The notes below the pieces were generated by a model that did not search any database, had not been told where the DNA came from, and saw nothing but the letters and a program-made list of their open reading frames with translations. The translations under genes were made by a program, and so were the position numbers. DNA of 64,000 nucleotides, taken from the NCBI GenBank assembly GCA_963921195.1, contig OY992536.1, forward strand, positions 95,585,007 through 95,649,006. The letters are read 5' to 3'. The stretch's first letter is position 1; each line of letters starts with the position of its first letter. Shown piece after piece: positions 20,426 through 31,357 of this stretch. Origin of the DNA: Pegoplata infirma (lineage: Eukaryota > Arthropoda > Insecta > Diptera > Anthomyiidae).

Positions 20426-22297
20426 TTAAATAATATTAGTAGAAATTTCTTCCAAATAGCTTTGATTTTCATTTTGCAGTAGTTGTTTAGCTTCTTCATC
20501 TAACTCTAATGAGGTGTTTTGCACAACAAAATATTAATAAGATCTTCATTAGTACAATATCTGGAAATTTTTCTTGTATTGTGCTCGCGAAAAAATCTGT
20601 AGTCTCTGTTCCTTTTTTCTTGCGCTTCTTCTGAGAGATCTCCAATTGGAAGCATATTGTGCTGAATTATTTGTTCCCCATGGAACAAAATTTTGTGAAC
20701 TGTGGTTGGCATATGTCTCCAAGAATATTTTTGGTTATAAAGGGTTGCTGTCTCATTAGCATACTGACCAATTTTTTTCCATCTATCTTTTTGCTACATG
20801 CTATAACTTCTAATATGATTTGGAATCGTCGTATTAAATCATAATCTACTCCAGTTATAGAAGCTGCAGTTTCTGGATCGGAAAAGAATCTCCTTGCTGT
20901 GTTTCCATCATTAGAATTTCCTTCTCCTTGCTTTGGCTGGTCAATTATAAGGCCTATCTCACGGTATTTTTCTTGAATATCTTTTTTTTTTTGCTTTCTT
21001 TTTCCAAATTTTCTTTGTTGTTTTTCACTGTTTCGCCTAACGGGCCAAATTCCAAATCGTATCCCAATTTAAGAATATGCTCCATAAAACGGAATTCTAG
21101 CATGAAGAGGTGACATTCCAAATTCATATGCTTCATTAAAACTTTCGTCTTGTGTTGGTGGTTGGCTCAATTGACTTGATGTTTTTTGGCATATGGTGCA
21201 GCTTGACGAAGACTTTGTTTCGGTTAAAGCTTGTGCAACTTTTTCATCGATCATTGTGACATTTTAAAGTTAACTTCGATGCATTGGTCATAAAATTTTG
21301 TTGACGAGGGAATTTCATTCTTCCATACATCTATCTCTGCAGCTCTACTAGTTGACGGCTCTGAACCAATATAAGTTTTTGTTAAACGTAATGGAACGAA
21401 AGAAATCATGAATAAATTGGCATCTGATGAATTTTCGGCATTACATTGTTTGTATTGTTTCTGGCCAGAGGACCCATCACATTCCCATTGAGAAATTAAA
21501 GTCATGCTGCAATTTTTAAACTTCTTTAAATAGTCAGCATCAAATGTCTTTAATAATCGTTCTGCAGTGTGTTCAAGAAGATCCTGCAATTTTATTTCTG
21601 CTGAACTTGAAGTTACACTAATAGCAGTTGGTGAAGGTAAGCAATCTTTTTTGGCAGAAACTATATCTCGATATGATGGAAAAATTCCACAATTTTTTTC
21701 ATTGGTTCGCTTCCGCAATTCTGTATATTGGTTTTTAGTCCTTTTCAAATCCAAAAATAGTGCAAATGTTTCTTCTGGAGTAAATTTATTTTCTTCAGTT
21801 GGTGTCGGCATACTTTCTAAAATCCTTTTTGTGCGTCTGGGGCTTGCTTCCACTATTTTTTCAATGATAGCAATTTTACTCTTTTTAGTTTTCGATGGTT
21901 GAATTTGATGCAGAAATGAATCCTTTATGATGCTACAAGAAACTTCTTCATTATGTTTAAGCTTGCGTCTTCGTGATCTTTCACTACAATTATCAATTGG
22001 CTTTGCTGGACCACCTTTTACAGTTTCCGTGGTAGTTACTGATGGCTTTTTAAAAATAAGTTTATTTCTTAGCCATTCCTGGTTGCGTGAGTAAAACAAT
22101 TTCTTGTTTCTGGAATATTGATTGTACCGTTTTCTTAAAGTATTTAAAAAGTTTTTTATTTTTAAGTTATGAATTTTAATTTCTTGTTTGTCGCATATTT
22201 TGAAGAATGGATTATTCATTATATGGAAAATAATGTCGTTTTCATCTTTCCGTTCAAAATATATATCAGATAGAACACTATAACTGAATTTAGCCAT
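20426..22297 (-). pseudogene. Transib transposase (RAG1-related), frameshifted
   Basis: This encoded the DDE-type recombinase that cuts and pastes Transib elements and is related to the RAG1 core. The first 348 codons (22297-21251) are open from MAKFSYSVLSDIYFERKD. They include the conserved order LQDLLEHTAERLLKTF, LISQWECDGSSGQKQYKQC (the DGSSG block carries the first catalytic aspartate) and FMISFVPLRL. After a frameshift at about 21253 come MIDEKVAQALTETKSSSSC, a CTIC cysteine pair and YEFGMSPLHARI. Further frames give LIIDQPKQGEGNSNDGNTA, TAASITGVDYDLI and MPTTVHKILFHGEQIIQHN (20712), and then LPIGDLSEEAQEKRNRDYR, NTRKISRY and NEDLINILL. The stop is at 20426. At least four frameshifts (near 21253, 21080, 20790 and 20518) break the roughly 620-codon gene. 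The start choice follows the usual short basic N-terminus and a clear lack of coding upstream. Confidence 0.9.
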
Positions 22298-22384
22298 TGT
22301 TTAAACAATAATGAAGAAAAAAAATGAATGCATGGATTAATATACTATTGCTCGAAGTTTCAACATGATCTTTTTACCTCTTTG

Positions 22385-22880
22385 AAACATAATATAACAG
22401 GTACTTGGTTTTACCAGTTATTTCCATTGGTTTTAAATTTATTTGCAATTTACAGGTATTTAAGTTGTGTAATATTAAATGGCAATAAAATCATTTTTTA
22501 CCTTTTCCAAATGAATTGCTAGATACCACATAATTTGAGAGTTAACAGGTACTGGCAATAATATAACAGGTACTTGGTTTTACCAGTTATTTCCATTGGT
22601 TTTAAATTTATTTGCAATTTTCAGGTATTTAAGTTGTGTAATATTAGATGGCAATAAAATCTTTTTTACCTTTTCCAAATGAATTGCTAGATACCACATA
22701 ATTTGAGAGTTAACAGGTACTGGTAATAATATAACAGGTACTTGGTTTTACCAGTTATTTCCATTGGTTTTAAATTTATTTGCAATTTTCAGGTATTTAA
22801 GTTATGTAATATTATATGGCAATAAAATCATTTTTTACCTTTTCCAAATGAATTGCCAGATACCACATAATTTGAGAGTT
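22385..22880. repeat. three tandem 170-bp repeats upstream of the transposase
   Basis: Units beginning ATAATATAACAGGTACTTGG lie at about 22388, 22558 and 22728. They are nearly identical through TTTCCATTGGTTTTAAATTT and GATACCACATAATTTGAGAG. They are 90 bp upstream of the transposase start, inside the Transib, so they may be subterminal or promoter repeats. Confidence 0.85.
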
Positions 22881-22889
22881 CTATTGTAA

Positions 22890-23560
22890 TTTTTGTCAAA
22901 ATTTTGATACACCCTTCTATGTGGACTAGGTCCAAATATGGGTCAACTTCTCCTAATTTCAACAGAATTATTTTTTGGGTCAATAAGAACTCTTGTACAA
23001 AATTTCATCAAAATATATGCATAATAGCCACTTTCACATACAAATAACTTCTCAAAAAATATGACGTGCATTTGTACCGAATATCTTACCTTGGGTCAGA
23101 AAAATTGCTGTAGCTCAAAAAGTGCAGTCCCGATGCATGGACATGTATATATAGGAATGTAGGGGAGAGTTAGGACTACAAAATAGTAAATTTGTGTTTT
23201 GACTCAGCTTGACTCACAGGAGTTGTGCTCTATGAAGTAGGAAATTTCCGAGAAATTTGACCTTTTTTAAAAAAAATATTTAAATTGTTCTGAAAACAGT
23301 AGAGCTGCAATTTTTTTACCAGTAATAGGAAATAAGTTAAGTTACAACACAAAATTTATTTCGTCCAAAAATCTTGAAAAACAAAAAAGTTATGATCATT
23401 TAAACTTTAAAAATTAACTAAAAATATCATAAATTTACTAAATTCTGAAAAAGCCCATTTTGGACCACCCTGTTCTCAGTGAAATAGTTGAAATAGAGTT
23501 CTAATTTTTTGGCTCCCGAGGTTTACTACTGTCTACTTTCATATGAGTCTAATAACTTTA
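22890..23560. other. Transib subterminal non-coding region
   Basis: AT-rich sequence between the 170-bp repeats and the right terminal repeat. I see no frame of note and no nested element. Confidence 0.5.
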
Positions 23561-23582
23561 AAATCGGAGAACAAAAACCAAA

Positions 23583-23621
23583 AGGAGTTTTGGCCGCTAT
23601 CTCAAAATATTGACCACAGTG
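23583..23621 (-). repeat. right terminal repeat of Transib, RSS-like
   Basis: On the minus strand, heptamer CACTGTG (23621-23615), 23-bp spacer, then AAAACTCCT (23591-23583). The spacing is exactly as in the left repeat, so both ends are 23-spacer type rather than a 12/23 pair. Confidence 0.8.
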
Positions 23622-23905
23622 CGTCGATTGACTTATACCGGAGTTGCATGGATGAAGAGGAGTTGGAAACTATCGAGCACTTTATCTGGCATTGCCTTGT
23701 ACTTTCTGATCAGAGAAGTGCTTCACTGGGATCTAGGGAGCTGCATGATCTTTCTGATTCTTCGGATATCAAAATTCAATATCTAAGGAGTTTCATAAGA
23801 AACTCAAATTTGTTTAACAGCAGGGACTAGTAGGGAAACCTATTAGTGGTATCTACGTGTGTTGATGTAAAACGTCAGCAGCCGCTTATAACCTGAGCTA
23901 ACCTA
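23622..23905 (+). pseudogene. LINE ORF2 C-terminus and 3' end, downstream of Transib
   Basis: This continues the copy at 16618-17654. The frame reads YRSCMDEEELETIEHF and ends SNLFNSRD, the cysteine/histidine tail of the LINE ORF2 (CRSC..EHF..HC). The non-coding 3' end follows (GATGTAAAACGTCAGCAGCC) and closes with decayed AACCTGAGCTAACCTAAG, matching the CCTAA-type tail of the full LINE. Confidence 0.85.
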
Positions 23906-25065
23906 AGAGCTTTCTGAAGGGATCTCTGCTCTTCTGCAACTCATTTGACCACCAAAGTGGCTTATTTTTTCACTAACACCCGGTCTAGATTAGCTACCAC
24001 CAATTCTATGATGAAGGGTGTTCAGTGTTACATTTGACGTTTACAAGCGCCAAACCCGATGGTAGCAATGGTTAGAAATTTCATATAGACACTTGATTGC
24101 TAGCAGTCTATAGAAGAGCAAGCACTCTACCATCAGTTGCAATCCATCATTGTATACAACTGTACACACTACCAATGACAGTGATTTCTATCGATTTTGA
24201 CGTATGACACTGTGTAATGCGGCATCCAGCGACCTTTTACAAACATTTGTTACTTGATCAACCAGACACTCAATTTCCGCCAAACTATACTGTTCAGTTA
24301 AGGTTATTTGATCCGAAAGCCTAGAATCCATGCATGAGCTCTGTGCTGCTGCGGGATGTTATGTTTATTTTACGACTTCTAGCATGGCTCTAGGCCATAT
24401 CTCTCTCACTTGGCTCACTTGGCTACCTTAAACCTTTGGCAACCTTTCATTGCCAAAAGCAATGAGTGTTACTTGCCCTTGATACCAGCCTGCGTTGAAG
24501 GTAGTATGGAGAAAACCAAGCAGACTCTCTTGGAGCCTAAAGCGGATTTCATTCAAATAAGTTTCCACTTAACTGCACTTGTCCTTTGGGATAAGCAAAT
24601 AAGTCCCGACGTTTAGGTCATCTTAGACCACTTAGATAAGGGTTTTTCGTCTGGCGAGCTCCACCTTTTTCCAGATAACGAGGCAAAAGCAGCGCTCTGT
24701 TTGTCTGATGCGTGTATAGCCAAAAGTTTGTCCTGTTTTTCAATTATTCCTTTCGCCCATAATAATAGCAATGCTTTCTCGCATTCAAAAATCGTCGTTC
24801 AAACGTATTGGCTTAGATTGTTAATTAATTTCAAACCAAGTCTTCTCTGGCTGTGCCTGACCTTTAATGGCCTAAGTTTCTCTTTCTTTTTGACAACAAT
24901 TTGGGGTTGAACACCCTTACCAAACTTAAGGCCGCACTTCAAGGTAGCAATATTTAGACCTGTGCTGGGACCAGTCAGTGAGGCTTAAATTTTAAAATTA
25001 AACCGTTATCACTTGTTATGAAAATATCACAAAAAACCTATTACGAACAATTTTCTTACTCTAAT
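23906..25065 (-). pseudogene. LINE fragment: ORF1 and the endonuclease part of ORF2, with deletions
   Basis: The minus strand matches the main LINE at 59360-59530 (GCAACTCATTTGACCACCAA, TTTGTTACTTGATCAACCAG). It then jumps to 60880-61600 (ATCCATGCATGAGCTCTG, TTGTTAATTAATTTCAAACC) and the 5' end (ATGAAAATATCACAAAAA, CCTATTACGAACAATTTT). About 230 bp at 23990-24225 is foreign or unrecognised. Numerous stops; not functional. Confidence 0.75.
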
Positions 25066-25446
25066 TAAGAGTACGGAGTTAAAATTAACACACCCAAGCT
25101 TGTCAACAGTTGAACGAATTGACAAAAACAATAATTATTTTTTTTATTTAACAACACAAGTTGTCAACTCAATTAAATTGTTTGTTAATACAATGTTTTA
25201 ACTGAAAGTATTTCAACAATCATCTCAGAAAGTCTTATAGGTCGACTATTACAAATAACTTTCATTTCTTTAACCAGGGATACCTTCTTTTTATGATCTG
25301 CAAAAAAAAAACACATTTGCTTAGAATGACGAGAGTCTACTCTAAAGATTGAAAAGGTCTAAAAGATATTTTTGTTTATTATGTGATGTTTTAAGTAATA
25401 CTCGCCATATTCTTGTAATCCAATGTTCACATTCGTATTCTATATA

Positions 25447-25940
25447 CAGTCAAACCCGGTTATAACGAACTCCGAGGGACCAGTAAAAATAGTTCGTTAT
25501 AAGCGAAGTTCGCTATAAGCGGGGTATATTTTGTATTAACCTAGTTTTATTTCCAAAAAAAATTTTCCAATTTTGTTTTATTTGACGTTTTTTTGAAAGT
25601 AAACTACTTACTGTGAAGAAAACATTAAAAATATAAATAAATTTTATCAAAATAATAATATTAACCAACAATTTCAAACCATTTGTGAGTTTCGTAAACA
25701 TAATTGCCTCAAGTTTAAAAATATTTATGGGAGTTCGTTATAAAAAGGTAAATATACATGAAATTGTGTTCGTGGGACCATAATAAGTAGTTCGTTTTAA
25801 CCGAGGATTCGTTATAACCGAGTTCGTTATAAAAGAGGTATTTTGTGTTAAAATTGTTGCCAAAACGTCGGGACTTTAGAATTAGTTCGTTATAACCGAG
25901 AATTCGTTATAACCGAGTTCGTTATAACCGAGTTCGACTG
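25447..25940. mobile_element. pogo-like TA MITE
   Basis: The ends CAGTCAAACCCGGTTATAAC and, in complement, CAGTCGAACTCGGTTATAAC are flanked by TA (25445-25446 and 25941-25942). CAGTC..GGTTATAACGAA ends are typical of pogo/Tigger members of Tc1/mariner. GTTCGTTATAACCGAG is repeated several times inside the right half and once, modified, inside the left. There is no transposase frame. Confidence 0.82.
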
Positions 25941-25942
25941 TA

Positions 25943-26223
25943 CAATCAAACATACATACAGTGTTCCAAAACTATTATAGCATGTAAATGCATAAATGCA
26001 ATTTGGTTATATGGGATTAGCCAGCCCAGACCAAGCCAAACCAACAAACTAACCATTCAGCCAGTCAACCATATGTTCTTCAGTGTGGCAAATTATTTGA
26101 GAATACCTTCATTTAAAATGTGTATTAAAAAAAAACTCAAAGAAACAATCTCGATTGTTATGTTGCTGTCATGTCAATGACACAAATAAACTATTATTAC
26201 ATGTTAAAGGTTTAATCATAATG
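25943..26223. other. no feature seen
   Basis: Short AT-rich spacer. It includes a CAGCCAGTCAACC-type pyrimidine/purine stretch near 26030-26070 but no element ends or coding signal. Confidence 0.4.
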
Positions 26224-27287
26224 CACTCAAAAAAAAGTGAACTAAAATCTGGGAAAATTAACTAAATTTTGAGAAAAAGAGGGAATGATTTGGCTCCAAA
26301 GATTTTTTTTCTTGGTTTAAGTTCATAATTTTCCCAAAAATAAGGAAAACAAAGTTACTTAATTCTAAGCCAATTTTAACTAGAAAATGAGAAAAATTAT
26401 ACTTCACATTTTAGAAATAGATTGGATCTAGACCCTGGACCCATGGGTTCGGACCCCATTTACCTCGAGACCCCATTGGGTCCTTTAAGGGTCCCTATAG
26501 ATTTTGAACCAAAACTTGTGTCCGTTTCGCTCTAACTTGCTTAGTTTTTGAGATACGGTAATAAGGGGTCTGAAAGGGTCTTGAGAATCTTAAAAACTGG
26601 ATATCTCAAAAACTATTAATCGGAGGGCTTTCGGGTATTTTGCGGAAGTGTTCTACGAGTCAAGAGCTACACCGTTGGACCTTTTCTCGTGTTGGCAGTA
26701 TTTACCGAGATATGTACATATATAAAATCTAGGGAATTTCAAATTTTAGATCTAAATTTAGGGTCTTGAGATATGCAGAGCTAGGCTATTCCATATTTTT
26801 CTTTGTTGTCTTTCTTTTGAAAATTTCGTCCGTTTCGCTCTATCTCGCTTAGTTTTCAAGATATCGCCATTTTGAATTTTTAACTAAATTTTAAGAAGTT
26901 GTTTACTAAATTTTCAGAAGTTATTAACTAAATTCTAAGAAATACACTTCCTCAATTCAAAGAAGAGAAATACGATGATGTTTTTTTTAGTAAATTTTAA
27001 CTAAACTTGAACTAAATTGTTTTTTAAGAAATATGTCTTAAAAATAAAGATACGATTCTTAGATTTGTGGAAAATTTCTTTGGCAGTAAGAATTTTTTTC
27101 CTAATATTTAAAAATTCCATTTAAAGAAAAGTTTGAACTACTTATAAGTAAATGAACTAAATTTTTTTCCTCATAGTTAGGAAAATTTCTCATTTTTTAG
27201 TTAAATTTTACTAAATTTAAGGAAAATTCATGATAAATTTTCAAAGATATTTTTTCCTTAATTTTAGTTATGTCTTTTTTTTCAGTG
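26224..27287. mobile_element. CACT-ended MITE with a family C core
   Basis: The ends CACTCAAAAAAAAGTGAACT and, in complement, CACTGAAAAAAAAGACATAA have TG on both sides rather than TA. The outer parts repeat AACTAAATTTT and GGAAAATT words. The centre (26410-26880) carries the same module as family C in other orientation: CCGTTTCGCTCTAACTTGCT, AGTTTTTGAGATACGG and ACCCCATTGGGTCC. So a shared core sits between unrelated outer arms. Confidence 0.6.
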
Positions 27288-27554
27288 TGGTCTAACAATA
27301 ATATGTTTGTATTTGTTACATTTTACACTTCTTTGGTATGCTAATTTTTAAGAGTGCGAAGAAAGTTTGATACCAAGGAAAAAATATTTTTAAATTCAAT
27401 TAAAAGTGCGACTACCCAAAAAAAGTTTTTTAAACTACCACAAAGGCCGAGTTTTGTAAGGTCCAGTTAAATTTGGTTTAGTTAATCGCAGAACAGACTA
27501 GTTTTGACATAGCCAACCACATTTCGCCGGCAGCATCCGAGTTTCAGATAACTT

Positions 27555-28060
27555 CCCAGCAAATTTTTGCATTACTAGTAATGAGTATAGTAATTAGTAA
27601 TACTTATTGGTATGTACTTACTCATTGCATGAAACACTACTTATTCTATAAAGGCCGTGAGACAAAAATAATTAGTGCCTACAAGCTTACGAGTAGGGAG
27701 ATAAATAACTACTTACCTATAACGAGTAATATAAGTAGTTATTTATAAGGAATAAAATAAATAGTTGCAAACAGAGTTTGAAGTAACTATTTATCATTAG
27801 ATTATTCGTTTTCGCGAAACTTTAAGCTTAAAAGGTAAAACAAATATTGTTTTTTTTTTGATTGGACTTAATTTCCCAAGTAAACTTGCAAATAAGTATT
27901 TATTTTTAACATTATCAATAACTAATTATTTATATTATTACAATATAAGCTACTAGTTGCTTTTTGGACTAAAGTAATGCAGTGGGTAATGAGTAGTTGT
28001 TATAAGTAATGTAATTGGCAGTCATTTCTTTTCACAACACATTACCTAGTTTTTGCTGGG
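27555..28060. mobile_element. CCCAGC-ended inverted-repeat element
   Basis: CCCAGCAAATTTTTGCATTA on the left pairs with CTAGTTTTTGCTGGG on the right. The interior repeats TAATGAGTA and AGTAATTAGTAA words. I could not fix a duplication, so the superfamily is open. Confidence 0.6.
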
Positions 28061-28196
28061 TTAAAGCTAAATTTAAACATAATCCACATCCCAAAAAATT
28101 GGAGCAAAAATCGATCGAGGATCGTAACAACTTGGTGGTACAAGACTAATATTTCAAGGTGTTACTAACGGAAACGAAACACTCTATTATCCTCTA

Positions 28197-28426
28197 CACT
28201 CAAAATAATTCTACAGTAAAAGGTTTAGTAAGTGATTTTGTACCAAAATCTACTAATTAGTTACTAATTTTAGTATCTTCAAAGTACTAAAATTAGTAAT
28301 TTTAACTGGTTTTGAATAATATTAGTAAAAAATTTTAGTATTGTTTACCAATTCCTGCACTAGGTCCTTTTGGACTAAAATTTAGTTAAATTTTTAGTAT
28401 TGAATACCCACGTTTTTTTTTGGGTG
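28197..28426. mobile_element. TA MITE (family E)
   Basis: It starts CACTCAAAATAATTCTACAG, ends CCACGTTTTTTTTTGGGTG, and has TA on both sides (28195-28196 and 28427-28428). A reverse-orientation copy lies at 57017-57217. They share CTGCACTAGGTCCTTTTGGA. Confidence 0.82.
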
Positions 28427-28674
28427 TATGAAAAAGTTCGTTGGGCCGAGCTCAACGATTTCTTTCGGCATTTTAACTGAAAAATTTGTTTTCTCGACGA
28501 CAACGTCGATGCCGCTGCAGAAATGGTAGTCAATATTATTATGCTGGGAATGAAACTTTTTATTCCATTGAAGCATATTTCGCATATAAATCAAACACAA
28601 GTGTTGGTTTAACCAGACGTGCAAAAATTCAGTGAGATCCAGAGAGGAAGCCTTCAGTAATTGACGATCGAATA

Positions 28675-29285
28675 CACTCAGAAAATTATGCAAGTTACTA
28701 CATGTTAGTTGTTTGTATATTTTACAGTAGTTAGTTGTAATCAACTACAAAGTCAGCTGTGTCAGGGGTACCTCAAGGTAAAATCAACTGAAAATGTCAG
28801 TTAAAATAACTACTTTGTAAGTTGTTTTGGGGTCAACTACTTTTTCTGTTAAATCAACTAACAATGATAGTTATTTTAACTTACAAAAAACCGCTGACTT
28901 ATGTAGTAAAAACTACTTACATTTGTAGTCAAAACAACTAAAATGCAGTAAAAATAAAATATCAATAATCAATGTTTTTTTCAAAAAATTTTTCAGAAAA
29001 AAAAATGAAGATTAAATTTTTTCCAAGTTTTTGCGTAAAATAAGAAAACGAAATTTTATTTTTTTGAAAAAATTTTTTCAGAGATAAACAAAATATAATT
29101 AACTACTTTAATTAACTGTTACTACATTACAGTACTTTTTTGTTAGTTGTTTAAAAAAAAACGACTTAAAATAACTAACAGAAATTGTTGTTTGATATTT
29201 TTCATACAAAAACAACTGACTTTGTAGTTGAAAACAACTAACTACTAACAACTAACATGTACTAACTTACATAATTTTCTGAGTG
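28675..29285. mobile_element. CACTCAG-ended MITE (family D-like) in the LINE remnant
   Basis: The ends CACTCAGAAAATTATGCAAG and CTTACATAATTTTCTGAGTG are near-exact inverted repeats. TA precedes the left end and CA follows the right. The body repeats AGTTAGTTGT/ACAACTAACT words. The flanking LINE reading resumes across it. Confidence 0.78.
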
Positions 29286-29654
29286 CAGCAACATTTGTCA
29301 TTCATTTCCATTCGATCACAGGTCAAGCTCTTTTGTGATAGAGGGCATGCGGTAGAACATTAATGACATACTTAATCATGACCTTTCTACAATCTCCGAG
29401 TGGGGTCGCGCACATAAGGTCGATTTTAATGCACGCAAGACCTTATGATGTAGGGTAACCCACACGGGCTGTTGAATTAACATTGACATCTGTAGCTATG
29501 AATGGTAATGTGTGATGTCCGTTGTAATAAGCACGTATTTCAAGATGCATTCAAGTATCTTGGTTTTCTGAAACGGTGCAAGACTAACTTCACTCCATAC
29601 AATCTTCTTACTATTTATACCAGCTATATCCGGCCGAAAATGGAATACAACTCT

Positions 29655-29748
29655 CCCCGGAACACGGTCCAGAAGCTTCAGAATAGACACTGAAGCCCCT
29701 GCCCATGGCTTCAGTGTCTATTCTGAAGCTTCTGGACCGTGTTCCGGG
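29655..29748. repeat. perfect 39-bp hairpin
   Basis: The sequence from CCCCGGAACACGGTCCAGAA to CACTGAAGCC is repeated in inverse after a 15-bp loop. The arms are essentially identical. One arm is LINE coding sequence, so this looks like a local inverted duplication rather than an element end. Confidence 0.8.
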
Positions 29749-29869
29749 GAGGGCGGCGAAGCTTATCAATGACAGTAGTGAATGCAACTCTATTGATTAA
29801 TTGAAGCATCGCACACTGGAACACAGACGGTATTTTCCGGCCAAAAGTCTTTCCACTTATCGTAGCATG

Positions 29870-30520
29870 CCAAAAATTGGTATATTAAAGTTTTCTGGGT
29901 CAACGATTTCAAAACTGAGCTCAAAAATACAAAATTCAAAATGGCGGATTTAAATATGGCTTCGAAATTTTTTAAAAGTGGTGTGATCAAAAAGAAAATT
30001 TGTGGCTTAAAGGTTCCATAGCCGCTGAATTCAAATTCGATGCTTAAAAATACCAAATTTAAAATGGCGAATCTAATATGGCGGCTAAAACTTAAAAAAA
30101 AATTGTAAGATTCGAATAAAAATTTTTGAAGTTGTAATCCTAAAGTTTTTGGGGTCCGCAATTTCAAAAATGAGCTTAAAAATACAAAATTCAAAATGGA
30201 GAATCCAATATAATGTCGAAAGTTTTTAAAAGTGGTGGGATTTAAAAGAAAATTTTGTATCTAGATAGTTTTAAAGCCGCTGTTTCCAAATTCAATGCTT
30301 AAAACTCCAAATTAAAAATGGCGAATCCAATATGGCGGTAAAACTTTTGTTAATATTAAGATTATAATTAAGATTATAAAAATGGCCAATCCAATATGAC
30401 GGTAGAAACTTTTGTTAATAGTAAGATTATAATAAAAATTTGTAACGAGGATTAATTTTCGTTGCAGAATCAAAATCAATTGCTTTTGAATATTAATCCC
30501 ATGGCATATACAATATGGCG
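29870..30520. repeat. degenerate tandem repeat, period about 250 bp
   Basis: Units share AAAATACAAAATTCAAAATG, ATGGCGAATCCAATATGGCG and AAGTGGTG.GAT. Anchors such as CAATTTCAAAA.TGAGCT recur at about 29905 and 30160, with further decayed units to 30520. The open frame at 29790-30194 (minus) reads through the repeat. Confidence 0.6.
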
Positions 30521-30849
30521 GTTGTACAATTTTTTTTGATGAAAGTGCGATTTTGATAGTGTATGGGCTTGGTTGATGATCACAACAAAAATAAAATTTC
30601 TACGTCCATCCAGAAAGTTGTTTCCTTAAAAATTAAATTGGAAATTGGCGTGTATAATATGTATGTAGGCGGTTTTTATGTCGCTGAATACAATTCCGTT
30701 GCTAAAAAACGGACGGAATTTTCATATACACGCCCTAAAAAAGAAAGACGGACCAAAAAAAATAGTCTTTCCTTATATCCTTGGTCCATGTAAAGGACAC
30801 TGACGTTCTTCTCGTATAAAAGTTTTTCATTTGTTAAAAAAAAAAAAAT

Positions 30850-31153
30850 AAATTTTTTTGGAGGTTGTTTAAGTTCTACAAGGGGGAACTTTTTTCCCCT
30901 TGCCCGATTTTGCCCATTTTTGAACATACATACCGTGAGACCATAAGAATTATTCATGGCACACTTCAGTGGTCTAGCTGAATTGGTTTGGATACAGTCC
31001 AGTCGAGTCTTCCACAGACAGACAGAAACACGGAAGGACATCTCTTAGAATAGATCATGCATCAACAATATATACCCTTAAAGGGGTCGTCCACCGATAT
31101 TTCGATGCGTTACACAAAGTAAGTATGCTTCCATATTGTGATTGGGGATATAA
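30850..31153. repeat. dispersed fly repeat, 5'-truncated copy
   Basis: It matches the second half of the complete copy at 40351-40871: GGGGAACTTTTTTCCCC, CGATTTTGCCCAT, CCACAGACAGACAG, CCGATATTTCGATGCGTTAC, and the end GGGGATATAAA. The open frame at 30676-31041 lies in it and is not a gene. Confidence 0.7.
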
Positions 31154-31357
31154 AAAAAATCAAAAATGAATACGCATCTACATAAATGGCTGCGGAATCT
31201 CCATTTATTAATATGTGCTAAATTGTGACACTTTTTTTGAAAGCTTTTATGCCAATCTTTATACTGGTGTTGCAAAAGGTATCATATCACTTGCGGTCTT
31301 TCGCAATCTGCATTCGGCGTCAGGTATATGATGAAAAAAATAAAACAAAAAAAAAAA

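Larger units (their letters stand above)
17655..23621 (-). mobile_element. Transib DNA transposon with CGTCG duplication
   Basis: The two ends are inverted repeats: CACAGTGGTCAATTTCGCGA on the left and CACTGTGGTCAATATTTTGA on the right (complement). Each continues GAGATAGCGG(T/C)C and AAAACTC. They are flanked by the 5-bp duplication CGTCG (17650-17654 and 23622-23626). A GC-rich 5-bp duplication and CACNNTG ends are hallmarks of Transib, and the minus strand holds a Transib-type transposase (20426-22297). The host sequence is a LINE whose reading continues on both sides. The element has been enlarged by a 2.2-kb hAT insertion. Confidence 0.92.
28431..29765 (+). pseudogene. second LINE type: jockey-like ORF2 remnant
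   Basis: The plus strand, with stops and frameshifts, reads WAELNDFFRHFN and AAAEMVVNIIMLGMKLFIPL (before the MITE at 28675). After the MITE it reads DLSTISEWGRAHKVDFNARK (about 29390) and FKYLGFLKRCKTNFTPYNLL with YIRPKMEYNS (29550-29655). The SEWGR..VDFN.RKT and YLG..YIRP.MEY words mark the palm/thumb of a jockey-like reverse transcriptase. It is a different family from the LOA-like LINE. It ends at a hairpin formed from its own sequence. Confidence 0.7.
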
